Shown here: positions 34,611 through 43,335 of the stretch, one piece after another | Position numbering within the stretch: position 1 is the first letter of the stretch | Layout of the letters: every line of letters starts with the position of its first letter | Source: Clostridium sp. DL-VIII | GTDB lineage: Bacteria; Bacillota; Clostridia; Clostridiales; Clostridiaceae | Length of the DNA: 64,000 nt | Assembly (NCBI RefSeq): GCF_000230835.1 | Contig: NZ_CM001240.1 | Span: 3,669,779-3,733,778, forward strand | Direction of reading: 5' to 3' | The notes under the pieces: model-generated | The model's database searches: none | What the model saw: the letters and a program-made list of their open reading frames with translations, nothing else | What the model was told of the DNA's origin: nothing | Translations under genes and position numbers: made by a program

Positions 34611-34988
34611 TTAACATCTAATAACTTCAACCTTGTATCCATCTGGATCTGTAACAAAATAATAACCTGGTTTTTCTCCTGGTAGACCCTTTAAAGGTGT
34701 AACTTCGTATCCTAGCTCAATATGCTTATCTCTTAATTCTTCTAACTTTTCAACTCCAATAGCAACATGGCTGAATCCATTTCCTAATTCATATTTTTCT
34801 GCACCATAATTATATGTAAGTTCAATTTCATAACCATTAGCTTCATTTGATAAATAAACAAGAGTAAATTTATGCTCTGGGAAATCCTTTCTTCTTGTTT
34901 CTATTAGCCCTAAACCTTCTTTATAAAATTTTAATGATTCCTCTAAATTTTTAACTCTTATACAGGTATGCAACATTTTTACTGACAT
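34611..34988 (-). CDS. gloA: Lactoylglutathione lyase / glyoxalase I family
   Basis: A 125-residue VOC-fold protein. It has the glyoxalase I pattern: the N-terminal metal-site His in KMLHTCIRVKNLEESLKFY, the Glu in YEIELTYNYG, the second His in GFSHVAIGVEKLEEL and the C-terminal Glu in DPDGYKVEVI. Isomerises the hemithioacetal of methylglyoxal; Clostridia lack glutathione in most cases, so the natural thiol may differ. AAGGAGG lies before the ATG. Monocistronic. Confidence 0.88.
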   Translation of the reverse strand: MSVKMLHTCIRVKNLEESLKFYKEGLGLIETRRKDFPEHKFTLVYLSNEANGYEIELTYNYGAEKYELGNGFSHVAIGVEKLEELRDKHIELGYEVTPLKGLPGEKPGYYFVTDPDGYKVEVIRC

Positions 34989-35390
34989 ATCAGTACCTCC
35001 TTTTATTAGTGTACAATTTAAATTATAATATTTCTAATAATTTATATAGATTATTTATATACTATAGTTATAAATATACATGCAAATGCAACAGAAACTA
35101 TCTTATGCTTAAAACATAACTGCCTAGAATTTCTAAGATCTAAGCATAATTTTTATTATGAACTCTATATAAATCGTCATAATCATAATATAACATATAA
35201 ATTAAAATCAAAAAATACTTTAATTTATATAAAATATTAAAATTTACCTTGCTTGGTTTTTTACGTTCAACTTAACTAGTAAAATATAGCATAATATCAA
35301 CTTATACTTTATAATAGTATACAGTGACTCTAGCTATCACATTCATAATTTTTATCGATATTAAGAATAATTAAGGGGGTTAATAATTAG
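34989..35390. other. Intergenic region between divergent gloA and Ca2+/H+ exchanger
   Basis: No gene is recognised. A 9-bp inverted repeat TTATGCTTA (35103-35111) / TAAGCATAA (35141-35149), followed on the plus strand by TTTTT, could be a small terminator or attenuator. A -10-like TATAAT is at 35310-35315, with no good -35, ~75 bases before the exchanger gene. Confidence 0.4.
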
Positions 35391-36434
35391 ATGAAAATAT
35401 TAAAATATATGCTTATATTCATTCCAATAAGCTTTATAGCAGAATTTATGCATGCTTCACCTTCGATCATGTTTGTACTTGCAGCTTTTTCTATAATTCC
35501 GCTAGCTGGTCTTATGGGTGAAGGAACAGAGGAAATTTCATTTTATTCAGGTCCTAAAATTGGCGGATTTCTAAATGGTACTTTTGGTAATGCAACAGAA
35601 CTTATCATATCATTCTTTGCACTTAAACAAGGTCTTTTTGAAGTTGTTAAATCATCCGTTGCGGGTGCAGTAATAGGAAATGTATTATTAGTACTCGGTG
35701 CTAGCATGCTTGCTGGAGGCTTAAAACATAAAACTCAAAAATTTAATAAAAAGGTAGTAGAAGTTTCTGCAAGTATGCTTCTATTTGCAGTAGTTGGTTT
35801 ATGCATTCCTGCATTATTTACTCATACCGTTGATCCATCTCTTTTGAATACAAGATATGAAGGATTAAGTATAGTGGTAGCAATCATAATGATTACAATA
35901 TACATATTAAGCTTGATTTTTTCCTTTTTTACTCATAAAGATATTTATATTGTTAATTCTGAGGAGGAAACAAGTGCTAATTGGTCACTAAAAAAAGCTA
36001 TATTAATACTAATTATATCCACTGTATTAATTGCAATTGAAAGTGAATTTTTAGTAAGTGGTATTGAAGATATAACAAAGAGTTTAGGTCTTAGCGAATT
36101 TTTCGTAGGTATTATAATAATTCCTATAATCGGAAATGCTGCTGAGCATAGTACTGGTGTAGTTATGGCTCTTAAAAATAAAATGGATGTAGCTTTAGAA
36201 ATTGCTATAGGTTCAAGTCTTCAAATAATATTATTTGTTGCTCCAGTATTAATTTTCATCAGTTTATTATTTACTCCTATGAGCATTATTTTTAATGAAT
36301 TTGAATTAATTGCTCTTATAGTTGCTGTATTAATAGTAAACAGAGTATCTAATGATGGAGAATCAAATTGGCTGGAAGGTGTACAATTGCTAGCGGTATA
36401 TTTAATTGTTGCTGCATCATTTTTTATCCTATAA
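35391..36434 (+). CDS. Calcium/proton exchanger (CaCA superfamily, Cax type)
   Basis: About 11 transmembrane segments in 347 residues. The two inverted alpha-repeats carry the ion-binding motifs GNATELIISFFALKQG (about 62) and GNAAEHSTGVVMALKNKMD (about 246), the signature of CAX antiporters. Exports Ca2+ in exchange for H+ across the cytoplasmic membrane. AAGGGGG precedes the ATG by about 12 bases. Monocistronic, with its own terminator. Confidence 0.92.
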   Translation: MKILKYMLIFIPISFIAEFMHASPSIMFVLAAFSIIPLAGLMGEGTEEISFYSGPKIGGFLNGTFGNATELIISFFALKQGLFEVVKSSVAGAVIGNVLLVLGASMLAGGLKHKTQKFNKKVVEVSASMLLFAVVGLCIPALFTHTVDPSLLNTRYEGLSIVVAIIMITIYILSLIFSFFTHKDIYIVNSEEETSANWSLKKAILILIISTVLIAIESEFLVSGIEDITKSLGLSEFFVGIIIIPIIGNAAEHSTGVVMALKNKMDVALEIAIGSSLQIILFVAPVLIFISLLFTPMSIIFNEFELIALIVAVLIVNRVSNDGESNWLEGVQLLAVYLIVAASFFIL

Positions 36435-36462
36435 TTATATAAAAGTTATCACTATAAAGTCG

Positions 36463-36507
36463 AAAAGCACTTAAATGTTCCTTTATTTAAACATTTAAGT
36501 GCTTTTT
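36463..36507. terminator. Strong terminator after the exchanger gene
   Basis: A 17-bp stem AAAAGCACTTAAATGTT and its complement with a ~10-base loop and T run; useful on both strands. Confidence 0.9.
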
Positions 36508-36526
36508 AACTTTAAACATTTTATTT

Positions 36527-36634
36527 TTAATAATCTACTAAAGTTTCCAATAAGCTAGTAATGACATTTATATCACTTGGACATTTTTTTATATTTTCAT
36601 GTGGAAAAAATATTGTATATATACGAACATTCAT
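36527..36634 (-). CDS. Possible small protein or gene remnant, 35 aa
   Basis: A 35-codon frame starts at ATG 36634 with AGGTG 10 bases upstream, 19 bases after the corA stop. The product (MNVRIYTIFFPHENIKKCPS at its start) has a plausible amphipathic C-terminal helix. The frame remains open upstream into corA in a different frame. It may be a genuine small protein or a fragment of a decayed gene; no family recognised. Confidence 0.3.
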   Translation of the reverse strand: MNVRIYTIFFPHENIKKCPSDINVITSLLETLVDY

Positions 36635-36653
36635 TAAAGTGCCTGCACCTATT

Positions 36654-37571
36654 TTATAACCATTTCTTCTTTTTAAACCAAAAAATACATATACCAATTA
36701 TACATATACTGATTAATATGACAAACGGATAACCATAGGTCCAATTATATTCTGGCATTTGAAAATTCATTCCATACCACCCTACTATAAGAGTTAATGG
36801 CAGAAATATAGTAGTTACAACAGTAAATAATTTCATCAATTGATTTTGACTTATGTCTACCTGAGCTTGATATGCTTCCCTAACTTGCGTTACGTAATCT
36901 CTTAAGTTGTTTACTACTTGATATAATCTATTAATACGATTGGTAAGCATTTTAAAATATTTAATTGTCTTTTTATCAATAAGTCCATTTTCATTTTCTT
37001 CGATTAATTCTGCAATATTTATAAGCCGCTCATAATAGCGTTTTAGTTTCAATAATTTTTTTCTTAAAACAATTATCTTCTTTAAATAATTATCATTCTT
37101 TAAAGTTATAAGTCCTTCCTCAAGATCAGTTATTTCATATTCAAGTTTTTCAAGATAATTAGTATCATCATATGTTAGCTTGTCAAAAAATATGTAAAGC
37201 ATCTTACTAAGCGTAGAACATTTTATTTCTTCAGAGTTAATTTTTAATATAAGTTCATCTACCATTTGAAAATTATCACAGCTAAATACAAGAAGTTTTT
37301 TTCTAATATATATGCAAACTCTTTTAGATGGTTTTAACACATCAAAAACTTTTGGAATCTTTAACGATAAATAATCAAAACCTTCATAGCTTTCAAATTT
37401 TGTGGTTTTTCCATTAAGGCAATCGAAAAGTATTTTTTCATTAATAAAAAGCTTCTCTGCATATTTTTTTAATTGCTCATAAGTAATAACAGCAACAAAA
37501 GACCTTTCTTCGGAATTTATATTATCAATGGAATCTTCAACTAATTTCTCATTATTTAGAGAGTATATCAT
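36654..37571 (-). CDS. CorA-family magnesium/divalent cation transporter
   Basis: The C-terminal pore segment carries the diagnostic YGMNFQMPE (GMN motif at about 274) between two transmembrane helices. The large cytoplasmic N-terminal domain has the long helices typical of CorA (LEYEITDLEEGLITLKND). The start is ATG 37571 behind AGGTGA; a longer frame has no ribosome site. About 305 residues, standard for the family. It imports Mg2+ (or Co2+/Ni2+). Upstream lies the long gene-free interval with a candidate RNA; no M-box riboswitch core was recognised close to the gene. Confidence 0.92.
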   Translation of the reverse strand: MIYSLNNEKLVEDSIDNINSEERSFVAVITYEQLKKYAEKLFINEKILFDCLNGKTTKFESYEGFDYLSLKIPKVFDVLKPSKRVCIYIRKKLLVFSCDNFQMVDELILKINSEEIKCSTLSKMLYIFFDKLTYDDTNYLEKLEYEITDLEEGLITLKNDNYLKKIIVLRKKLLKLKRYYERLINIAELIEENENGLIDKKTIKYFKMLTNRINRLYQVVNNLRDYVTQVREAYQAQVDISQNQLMKLFTVVTTIFLPLTLIVGWYGMNFQMPEYNWTYGYPFVILISICIIGICIFWFKKKKWL

Positions 37572-37610
37572 TGCTATCACCTGTTTTCTAGTTTTCTTAC
37601 ATTCTATCAT

Positions 37611-37959
37611 ATATGATAATTATAAGAAATCATTTTTTGGACAACTGATTTAATTAAACATATATTTAAATTAAATTCTATAACTTTAATGAGGCTTGTG
37701 GCAAAATATTTTAAATAATAAATTTTATGTAGAATATATTATTCTCATAATATCATCAGATATCATAGTGAAGTTTGTTACAAATATACTAAAAGCAAAA
37801 AATACAAATACACTTAATCATTAAATCTCTATATGTACCTGCAAAAAATAACATAATACCCAATAAATTAATTTATAATAATATGTATATTAAAAATGAA
37901 AATGCACATATTATTATCATAAGGGATATAACAGTTGAGCAAAGATATATATATGCTCT
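37611..37959. other. A/T-rich gene-free region upstream of corA
   Basis: No open frame with a ribosome site and no strong hairpin is seen except GAGCA...TGCTC at 37937-37958. The base composition is very A/T-rich, unlike the CG-containing block that follows. It may hold the promoter of the RNA candidate at 37960-38360: a TTGAGC at 37935-37940 is followed 18 bases later by TAAATA. Confidence 0.4.
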
Positions 37960-38358
37960 AAATAAAAGGGTGTATATGTGTCGAACAAAGATTATATAAT
38001 GATTATAAATATAGTTGTTATATTTAGTCGGCGATAAGATTTTAAATAGTATGGAAAAGTTTTATTATAGTTGATTATATATTATTATATTTATTATAAT
38101 AATACTCCAACTTATTATTTAAGGTCGAGTTAACATTATTCAATGTGTTGAATTGATTTTATATAGCCGTGAGGTTATATAGAGTTGAATAAATATGTTG
38201 TCTGGTGGAGCGAAACATGATTATTAGGTTGTGATTTGTTGTATTATAGTCGAAAGATTATAATGGGATGATAAGCTATCTTTTATTGTGCTAGTTAAGA
38301 TTGTTATATTCTTTAAAAAAACCATAATTAGTATATATATTTACTAATTATGGTTTTT
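37960..38358 (+). ncRNA. Candidate structured non-coding RNA, about 400 nt
   Basis: No protein is encoded, yet the plus strand folds into a series of stable local helices. These are: AAATATA/TATATTT near 38006-38026; AGTTTTATTATA (38058-38069) with TATAATAATACT (38095-38106); ATTCAA-TGTG-TTGAAT (38138-38153); a 9-bp or longer stem TATATAGCC-GTGA-GGTTATATA (38160-38181); ATGTT/AACAT (38195-38218); and TATTATAGTC-GAAA-GATTATAATG (38242-38265). Two are capped by GNRA tetraloops. CG dinucleotides, rare nearby, are frequent here. The region ends at an intrinsic terminator (38317-38358). No known RNA class was recognised. Confidence 0.55.
38317..38358. terminator. Terminator ending the candidate RNA
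   Basis: A 17-bp stem AAAAACCATAATTAGTA / TACTAATTATGGTTTTT with an A/T loop. It also lies downstream of the minus-strand gene at 38397, so it may be bidirectional. Confidence 0.85.
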
Positions 38359-38396
38359 AAATGTGAAAGGAATATCGTTTTCATAATTTCTATAAT

Positions 38397-38738
38397 TTAA
38401 ATTGATTTACTTAATTTCTCTTTTAAATTTCTATCCTTTTCAATAAACCAGCCTTCTTCTTCACATATATTTCCCCATTGAACTATATCATCTATTTCTT
38501 CTTTGGTTAACTCAACCGATATCTTATCAATAATTTTCAAATTTTCTTCATAATACCCATTATACATTTTTAAAGCATTAGTTTCTCCTTTTAAGCCCAA
38601 TGAATATAGCGGTGTTCCTTGTGAATCTTTATGATGAGCCACAACATAAAGTCTAACTCCATGATTCTTTTTATCAGACTCAGAATTAGTTTGTATTACT
38701 TCAACTAAAGTTCCTAATGGTATATTATATTTGTCCAT
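38397..38738 (-). CDS. Hypothetical protein, 113 aa
   Basis: The N-terminal ~70 residues look like a small beta-barrel (IPLGTLVEVIQT, GVRLYVVAHHKD, PLYSLGL), perhaps SH3/KOW-like. They are followed by an acidic helix (VELTKEEIDDIVQWGNICEEE) and a basic tail. No Cys pair, signal or membrane segment. GAGGA precedes the ATG. I do not recognise a family. Confidence 0.65.
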   Translation of the reverse strand: MDKYNIPLGTLVEVIQTNSESDKKNHGVRLYVVAHHKDSQGTPLYSLGLKGETNALKMYNGYYEENLKIIDKISVELTKEEIDDIVQWGNICEEEGWFIEKDRNLKEKLSKSI

Positions 38739-38803
38739 AATATCTACATCCTCTCAAAATAAATTCTATAGAAAACTTTATTTTATTTATTCTTAAGAAA
38801 TTA

Positions 38804-40516
38804 TTAATTCTCTTTTTTTTCTAGTTCTTCAACTCCAAATAATGCTGCTCCTAGTGCTCCTACTATTTCAGGTTCATCTGAAATAAATAACTTTTCGCCT
38901 ATTTTTTCTTCTAAAGCTTTTACAACTCCTATGTTCTGAGCTACACCTCCAGTCATCATGAATTCACTTTCTTTTCCTACTCTACCAAGTAGAGCATTAG
39001 TCTTGCTTGATATAGATTGATTTAAAGCGTGAATAATATCAGCTTTTTCTTTGTTTTGTGCAATAAGGGAAATTACTTCTGACTCGGCAAAAACCGAACA
39101 CATGCTGCTTATTTTTATATCTTCGCTCCATTTCAACGATTCAGGTCCCATATCCTTTATAGCTATTTCAAGAGTTCTAGCCATCATTTCTAGAAATCTG
39201 CCGGTTCCTGCCGCACATTTATCATTCATTACAAAATCAATTACTTCTCCTTTTTCATTTAACTTAATGACCTTACTATCCTGGCCTCCTATATCTATTA
39301 TTGTTCTAATTTTGGGATTTAAATAATGAGCACCTTTACCATGACAGCTTATTTCTGTTATCTCTTTATCAGCAAAAGATATACTTACCCTTCCATAACC
39401 AGTAGCAACTATTAGTGAGATGTCAGTTCTGTTTAATTTTGATTTATTTAATATTTCCTCTAAAATTCTGTTCGCACTTTCACTACTTTTAGCTCCAGTT
39501 CTTATTACTGTTAAAGCTACAATTTCCTTATTAGTATTAACAACTACCGCATTTGTTGATGTTGAACCACTATCAATTCCAATTACATACTTTATATCTT
39601 CATCTTTTTTATTAGAATTATTTATTGATTCTTCGCTAATAACATTTTTCATTTTATTATCACCTTTTTCCATGTTTGTCTTTAATGCTTCAATAAATGC
39701 CTCAACCCTTGTTTTTATTTGTCCTTCACATTGTTTTGTGTAATCTGTCTCTACCTTTAATATTGGAACATCATAATTTTCTTTCATATCAGCATATTCA
39801 TAAGAATAAATATCACAGAATTTAACTGTATGATATATAATTCCATCTAGATTCTCTTTTTGTTCTTTAAGAAAATCTTTTCTATCATTAATATCTGTCA
39901 TACGAAGACAAGGCAATTTACTCAACAAATCTTTTATATATTTATGATATATGTCTTTATTATTTAACTCATATTTCCGTTCATCACCGGTACATGAAAT
40001 ATTAAATAATACATTAACATTAGAGTTCTTAACTAATTCAATTATTCCATCATTGCATCTTGCGCCCATCATTCCTACGTTTATACCGGTTGAAGGCTTA
40101 CTATAATTTATTTTTATTGAATCACAGATTTCTTTAAGTTTCTCTTCTTCAAATGTCTTTTTGCTAAAACTTTCATATGCATGTATCATTTTTTTAACTA
40201 TATTTTCATAAATTCTTATAGATTCATCGTTTACTTTTCTAGGCAAATCTAATATATAAATGAATTTATCTGGAAAAGTATCTTTTAAAGTATCATAAAG
40301 CCTTCTAGTACTATCACAACAGCTTGTTAATACTACTCCTTCATAATCATTTAAAATTACATCTTCTAATACGCCTTTAACATAAGAACACAAGTTAGTA
40401 TGCATCATCATTTCGGCTTTATCATAGCTCGTTACATTAGGTTCTATTCTCTTTGTTTCAGCACCTAGACTTGTGAATATTTCTATTGGCGTATATTTGC
40501 AAGTATATCCAATCAT
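38804..40516 (-). CDS. 2-hydroxyacyl-CoA dehydratase subunit fused to its ATP-dependent activator
   Basis: Residues 1 to about 290 resemble the HgdB/FldC-type dehydratase subunit, with scattered conserved Cys (SLTSCCDSTRR region). From about 310 to the end is a BadF/BcrA/HgdC-type activator (ASKHA fold) with GIDSGSTSTNAVVV, VATGYGR, DIGGQDSKVI and the two cluster ligands in NDKCAAGTGRFLE and SSMCSVFAESE. The activator uses ATP to push a low-potential electron into the dehydratase, so the two partners are covalently linked here. The gene overlaps the next subunit by four bases (ATGA). The substrate is unknown. Confidence 0.88.
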   Translation of the reverse strand: MIGYTCKYTPIEIFTSLGAETKRIEPNVTSYDKAEMMMHTNLCSYVKGVLEDVILNDYEGVVLTSCCDSTRRLYDTLKDTFPDKFIYILDLPRKVNDESIRIYENIVKKMIHAYESFSKKTFEEEKLKEICDSIKINYSKPSTGINVGMMGARCNDGIIELVKNSNVNVLFNISCTGDERKYELNNKDIYHKYIKDLLSKLPCLRMTDINDRKDFLKEQKENLDGIIYHTVKFCDIYSYEYADMKENYDVPILKVETDYTKQCEGQIKTRVEAFIEALKTNMEKGDNKMKNVISEESINNSNKKDEDIKYVIGIDSGSTSTNAVVVNTNKEIVALTVIRTGAKSSESANRILEEILNKSKLNRTDISLIVATGYGRVSISFADKEITEISCHGKGAHYLNPKIRTIIDIGGQDSKVIKLNEKGEVIDFVMNDKCAAGTGRFLEMMARTLEIAIKDMGPESLKWSEDIKISSMCSVFAESEVISLIAQNKEKADIIHALNQSISSKTNALLGRVGKESEFMMTGGVAQNIGVVKALEEKIGEKLFISDEPEIVGALGAALFGVEELEKKEN

Positions 40517-41784
40517 ATGTTTCCCTCCGTATTTTTTAAGATTTCTAAAAAAGCTTCTAATCTAGTTTTTAACTGCCCATCTTGACAATTTCTCCTGTCC
40601 ATACAATCTCCATCCAAAATAAGCATTGGTATATTTTTTTCTTTCATTGCCTCCTTAAGCTGCATTACCCCTCCAGAAGATTGCTTGCAGCCCCAATGAC
40701 AAAAATGAATGATAGCTTGAGAACCTAAATCATCTACAGCTTTTTTAATTGCCTCGATCTTTCTTTCATAGGAGCCATTATATATATTTAAAATAAGCTT
40801 CTTTGCCAATGCTTCTAAAGGATGTTCAACATCCAATTCATCCATGTAATCAAAATTCGTATCATATGATTGAATTTGATATTTAGGATTAAAATTAAAA
40901 TATTCCTTCATCGTTTCTTGATAATATGGCAAAAGATGAACCCAAAATACTTTTAGTCCTTCACTTTCAGGATACTTTTTTATATCTTCTGCTAATAACT
41001 TATAAAAATTATAAATTTCTTTAGTTCCTATACCTACATGTGATGCAAAAAGCATATACATATGCAAAGTTAAAGAGCTCGGATAATATTTTGTTCTTTG
41101 ATATTTTAAATATTCTTTGAAAAAACTTTTGGATTCATTTTCCCTTTTTAATATTTCCTTCAATTCATTCTCATTAAATTTCTTCTTACACTTTTCTTCA
41201 AGCATATTAATCATCTGTCTTAATTGGACTACAACATATTTTTCATTTTCTAGAGAATACTCATAAGGAATATCTAAAATATACGAATCTAAATCATGTT
41301 TGCTCGCAAGATAACGGATTGTATTAACATTTCCATCACAACATGTAGATGTTGTAAATGCAAACTTAGGTTTTGGTAGAATTCCGCTTTCTACCGTTCC
41401 AATGAAGCCTTTATGATATGAACATAGGGTTTCCGCAACTCCTATATTTTCAGCATATTCATTTACAAAATCCTCACATTCAAAGCCTGACATAAAGCAG
41501 GACATGCACTCAAGTGATAATGGATTGATATCAAAGCATTGTAGAATTTCCACTGGAGTAAAGATATTAACCCAGGCAGAATTCTCTGGACTTTTTAATC
41601 CTCTTAAGATCGAATTAAGAGCTATTAAATTTAATTCTTTATATGCTTTAGGAACTTCTTGAGATGAAAACTTAACCATTTGCTTTTCTAAGAAAAGTCC
41701 TAATTTAATCATTTTGTATGCTGTCTTTGGATTGGCTTCAGCTTGTTTTTTGGTTAATTCCTCGTATTTTTTTACAATATCCAT
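40513..41784 (-). CDS. 2-hydroxyacyl-CoA dehydratase D-component-like subunit
   Basis: A 423-residue HgdB-family protein; the conserved Cys that bind the [4Fe-4S] cluster are in FTTSTCCDGNVN (about 148) and in IHFCHWGCKQSSGG near the C-terminus. I place the start at ATG 41784, where GAGG sits 5 bases upstream; an ATG at 41820 is in frame but has no ribosome site. It is the first gene of the pair; its last four bases overlap the start of the fused subunit/activator gene, indicating translational coupling and a stoichiometric complex. Confidence 0.85.
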   Translation of the reverse strand: MDIVKKYEELTKKQAEANPKTAYKMIKLGLFLEKQMVKFSSQEVPKAYKELNLIALNSILRGLKSPENSAWVNIFTPVEILQCFDINPLSLECMSCFMSGFECEDFVNEYAENIGVAETLCSYHKGFIGTVESGILPKPKFAFTTSTCCDGNVNTIRYLASKHDLDSYILDIPYEYSLENEKYVVVQLRQMINMLEEKCKKKFNENELKEILKRENESKSFFKEYLKYQRTKYYPSSLTLHMYMLFASHVGIGTKEIYNFYKLLAEDIKKYPESEGLKVFWVHLLPYYQETMKEYFNFNPKYQIQSYDTNFDYMDELDVEHPLEALAKKLILNIYNGSYERKIEAIKKAVDDLGSQAIIHFCHWGCKQSSGGVMQLKEAMKEKNIPMLILDGDCMDRRNCQDGQLKTRLEAFLEILKNTEGNI

Positions 41785-41979
41785 ATCTACCTCATTCTTA
41801 TGACTAAACATCATATTCATATTTTTTACTTTTTTGATTTATCATACCAACTATTATTTTATTCCTTAATGAAATTTTTATCAAATATAACTATTATTAA
41901 ATATGTAAAATTAATTAAAATATAATAAGGATTGAAGCAAGTTTTATTTAATTCTACTCTTGCCCAATCCCTATTTATT

Positions 41980-42219
41980 TTAAAATAAAAGTCTATCTTT
42001 TATTTTTTCTTTATAAATTTCAATTCTACGCTTTTCATAGCTATTAAGCTGCAGCTTTTCAGTTCTGTAATCGTAGTAAATTTCTTTATTATTCTCATAT
42101 GGCTTAATTTCAAAAACTTTTCTAAAAACTTTGATTAAACTCTTTACTTTTGAAAAAAGCATTCTCATTTTGAATTCAGCTTTCATATTATTTTTGCCTC
42201 TACTAACTTTAAATTTCAT
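41980..42219 (-). CDS. Basic hypothetical protein, 79 aa, translationally coupled
   Basis: Strongly basic and helical (FKMRMLFSKVKSLIKVFRKVF, then YEKRRIEIYKEKIKDRL), resembling nucleic-acid- or membrane-surface-binding helices. The ATG at 42219 overlaps the TGA of the 21-codon frame at 42216-42281 (ATGA), so translation is probably coupled. An internal ATG at 42186 with AGAGG upstream is an alternative start. No family recognised. Confidence 0.55.
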   Translation of the reverse strand: MKFKVSRGKNNMKAEFKMRMLFSKVKSLIKVFRKVFEIKPYENNKEIYYDYRTEKLQLNSYEKRRIEIYKEKIKDRLLF

Positions 42220-42281
42220 TCCGTATTTTTTATAACTCCTTTCTTTGAATATCCATTAAATTTTCTTTTATAACTTCTCAT
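42216..42281 (-). CDS. 21-aa basic leader peptide or small protein
   Basis: ATG at 42281 has an excellent ribosome site (AAAGGAG, 9 bases upstream). Only 21 codons, ending in a TGA that overlaps the start of the 79-aa gene. The product begins MRSYKRKFNGYSKKG: very basic and probably unstructured. It may exist mainly to couple translation. Confidence 0.45.
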   Translation of the reverse strand: MRSYKRKFNGYSKKGVIKNTE

Positions 42282-42540
42282 TTAAATCGCTCCTTTACTA
42301 ATTATTTTTGACAAGTTTATATTATTATAAACTATCATCATAATAATAGATTACTCTTACTGTCGCTTAAGGTATATATAAAAAATAATTAGAATAAAAC
42401 TTTCCGACTTTATATGCATGGACACCCGTAAAATAGATAACACTGCTTATATTTTAATCTTAATATTAAGTCCGAATTATAAATTCTATAGTATATTTTC
42501 ATCGTAATCTCACAAAATACTACACAGTGAGGTGTTCATA

Positions 42541-42852
42541 ATGAAATTAAAAGTATTTATAATATTCTTTTTAATGTTTACATTTGCTCTTGTAAAAGTA
42601 CCACAGGCAGTTTTTATATCAGATTCTTATAAACAAGGTGTATATAATATTTCTGAAGTAGCGGATTTTACCGCTACCGCTAAACTGGTAGTAAATCCGC
42701 CTACAACTTTGATAATAATTGATTCTACTGGTAATCAAAGATATTTTAAAAACTTTGAAAATCTTAATGAAGTTGTAAACTTAGGTTGTATTAAAAATGG
42801 AGATCTTATTATAATAGCTGGTAAAGGAGAAATAGCTATAACTAAATCATAG
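42541..42852 (+). CDS. Small secreted or membrane-anchored protein, 103 aa
   Basis: The start is ATG 42541 behind GAGGTG; an in-frame GTG lies inside that site and is rejected. An N-terminal signal sequence (MKLKVFIIFFLMFTFALVKV) precedes a small beta-rich domain (TLIIIDSTGNQRYFKNF, NGDLIIIAGKGEIAI). No cysteine or LPXTG motif. I do not recognise the family. Monocistronic; no clear terminator nearby. Confidence 0.6.
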   Translation: MKLKVFIIFFLMFTFALVKVPQAVFISDSYKQGVYNISEVADFTATAKLVVNPPTTLIIIDSTGNQRYFKNFENLNEVVNLGCIKNGDLIIIAGKGEIAITKS

Positions 42853-43047
42853 TTATTCATTTAGTACCTATATCTAATTCTCACCATTATAATTAATATT
42901 AATTTCTATCTTTATATATAAATCACATTTTCATCATATAGGTAATGATATACTTTTTTTCTCGATTGACAATGTTAAGTATGTTATTTCATATAATCCT
43001 TTAAAATGTCATTTATATTAGTTACTTTACTTATAGAAATCTTTCTT

Positions 43048-43335
43048 TTACGTTGTTCTTATATTTTTAAGCTTATTTAATTTAAAAATAATTTTTCTTA
43101 TACTGTCTTCTGAAAGATTATATAATTCCGCTATATCAAGGATTTTAGTTCCTTTTTTATAAAGATTGTATATTTCTAAATTTCTTTCCCTTATTGCTAT
43201 TCTAGTACCATTATTTTCTCCCCAGCCTTTTCTCTCTTCTTTTCTAGGAATATATATGTTTTCTCCCTCAATATATTTTTGCAGCTCCTCTAAAAGTTTC
43301 TTCGGCAAAATATCCTTTCCATTTTTGTAACACAA
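43048..43335 (-). CDS. CD3324-family / Mor-like DNA-binding protein, 95 aa
   Basis: The sequence follows the family pattern KNGKDILPKKLLEELQKYIE, then IYIPRKEERKGWGE, ending in a helix-turn-helix (ILDIAELYNLSEDSIRKIIFK) as in Mor/C transcription activators. Such proteins are common, uncharacterised regulators in Clostridia. The start is TTG 43335, 9 bases after AGGAGG; that ribosome site lies inside the upstream 42-aa frame, so coupling is likely. A candidate regulatory RNA with two terminators lies upstream (43466-43800). Confidence 0.8.
   Translation of the reverse strand: MCYKNGKDILPKKLLEELQKYIEGENIYIPRKEERKGWGENNGTRIAIRERNLEIYNLYKKGTKILDIAELYNLSEDSIRKIIFKLNKLKNIRTT

Noticed and set aside
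36640..37571. Frameshift between corA and the 35-codon frame downstream
   Set aside because: CorA ends normally after its second transmembrane helix with a basic tail, so the extra frame is not a missing part of it.
38195..38218. Resemblance to a hammerhead ribozyme core (GTCTGGTGGAG then CGAAAC)
   Set aside because: The invariant CUGANGA is CUGGUGG here, losing two essential adenines, and no proper stem II is formed.
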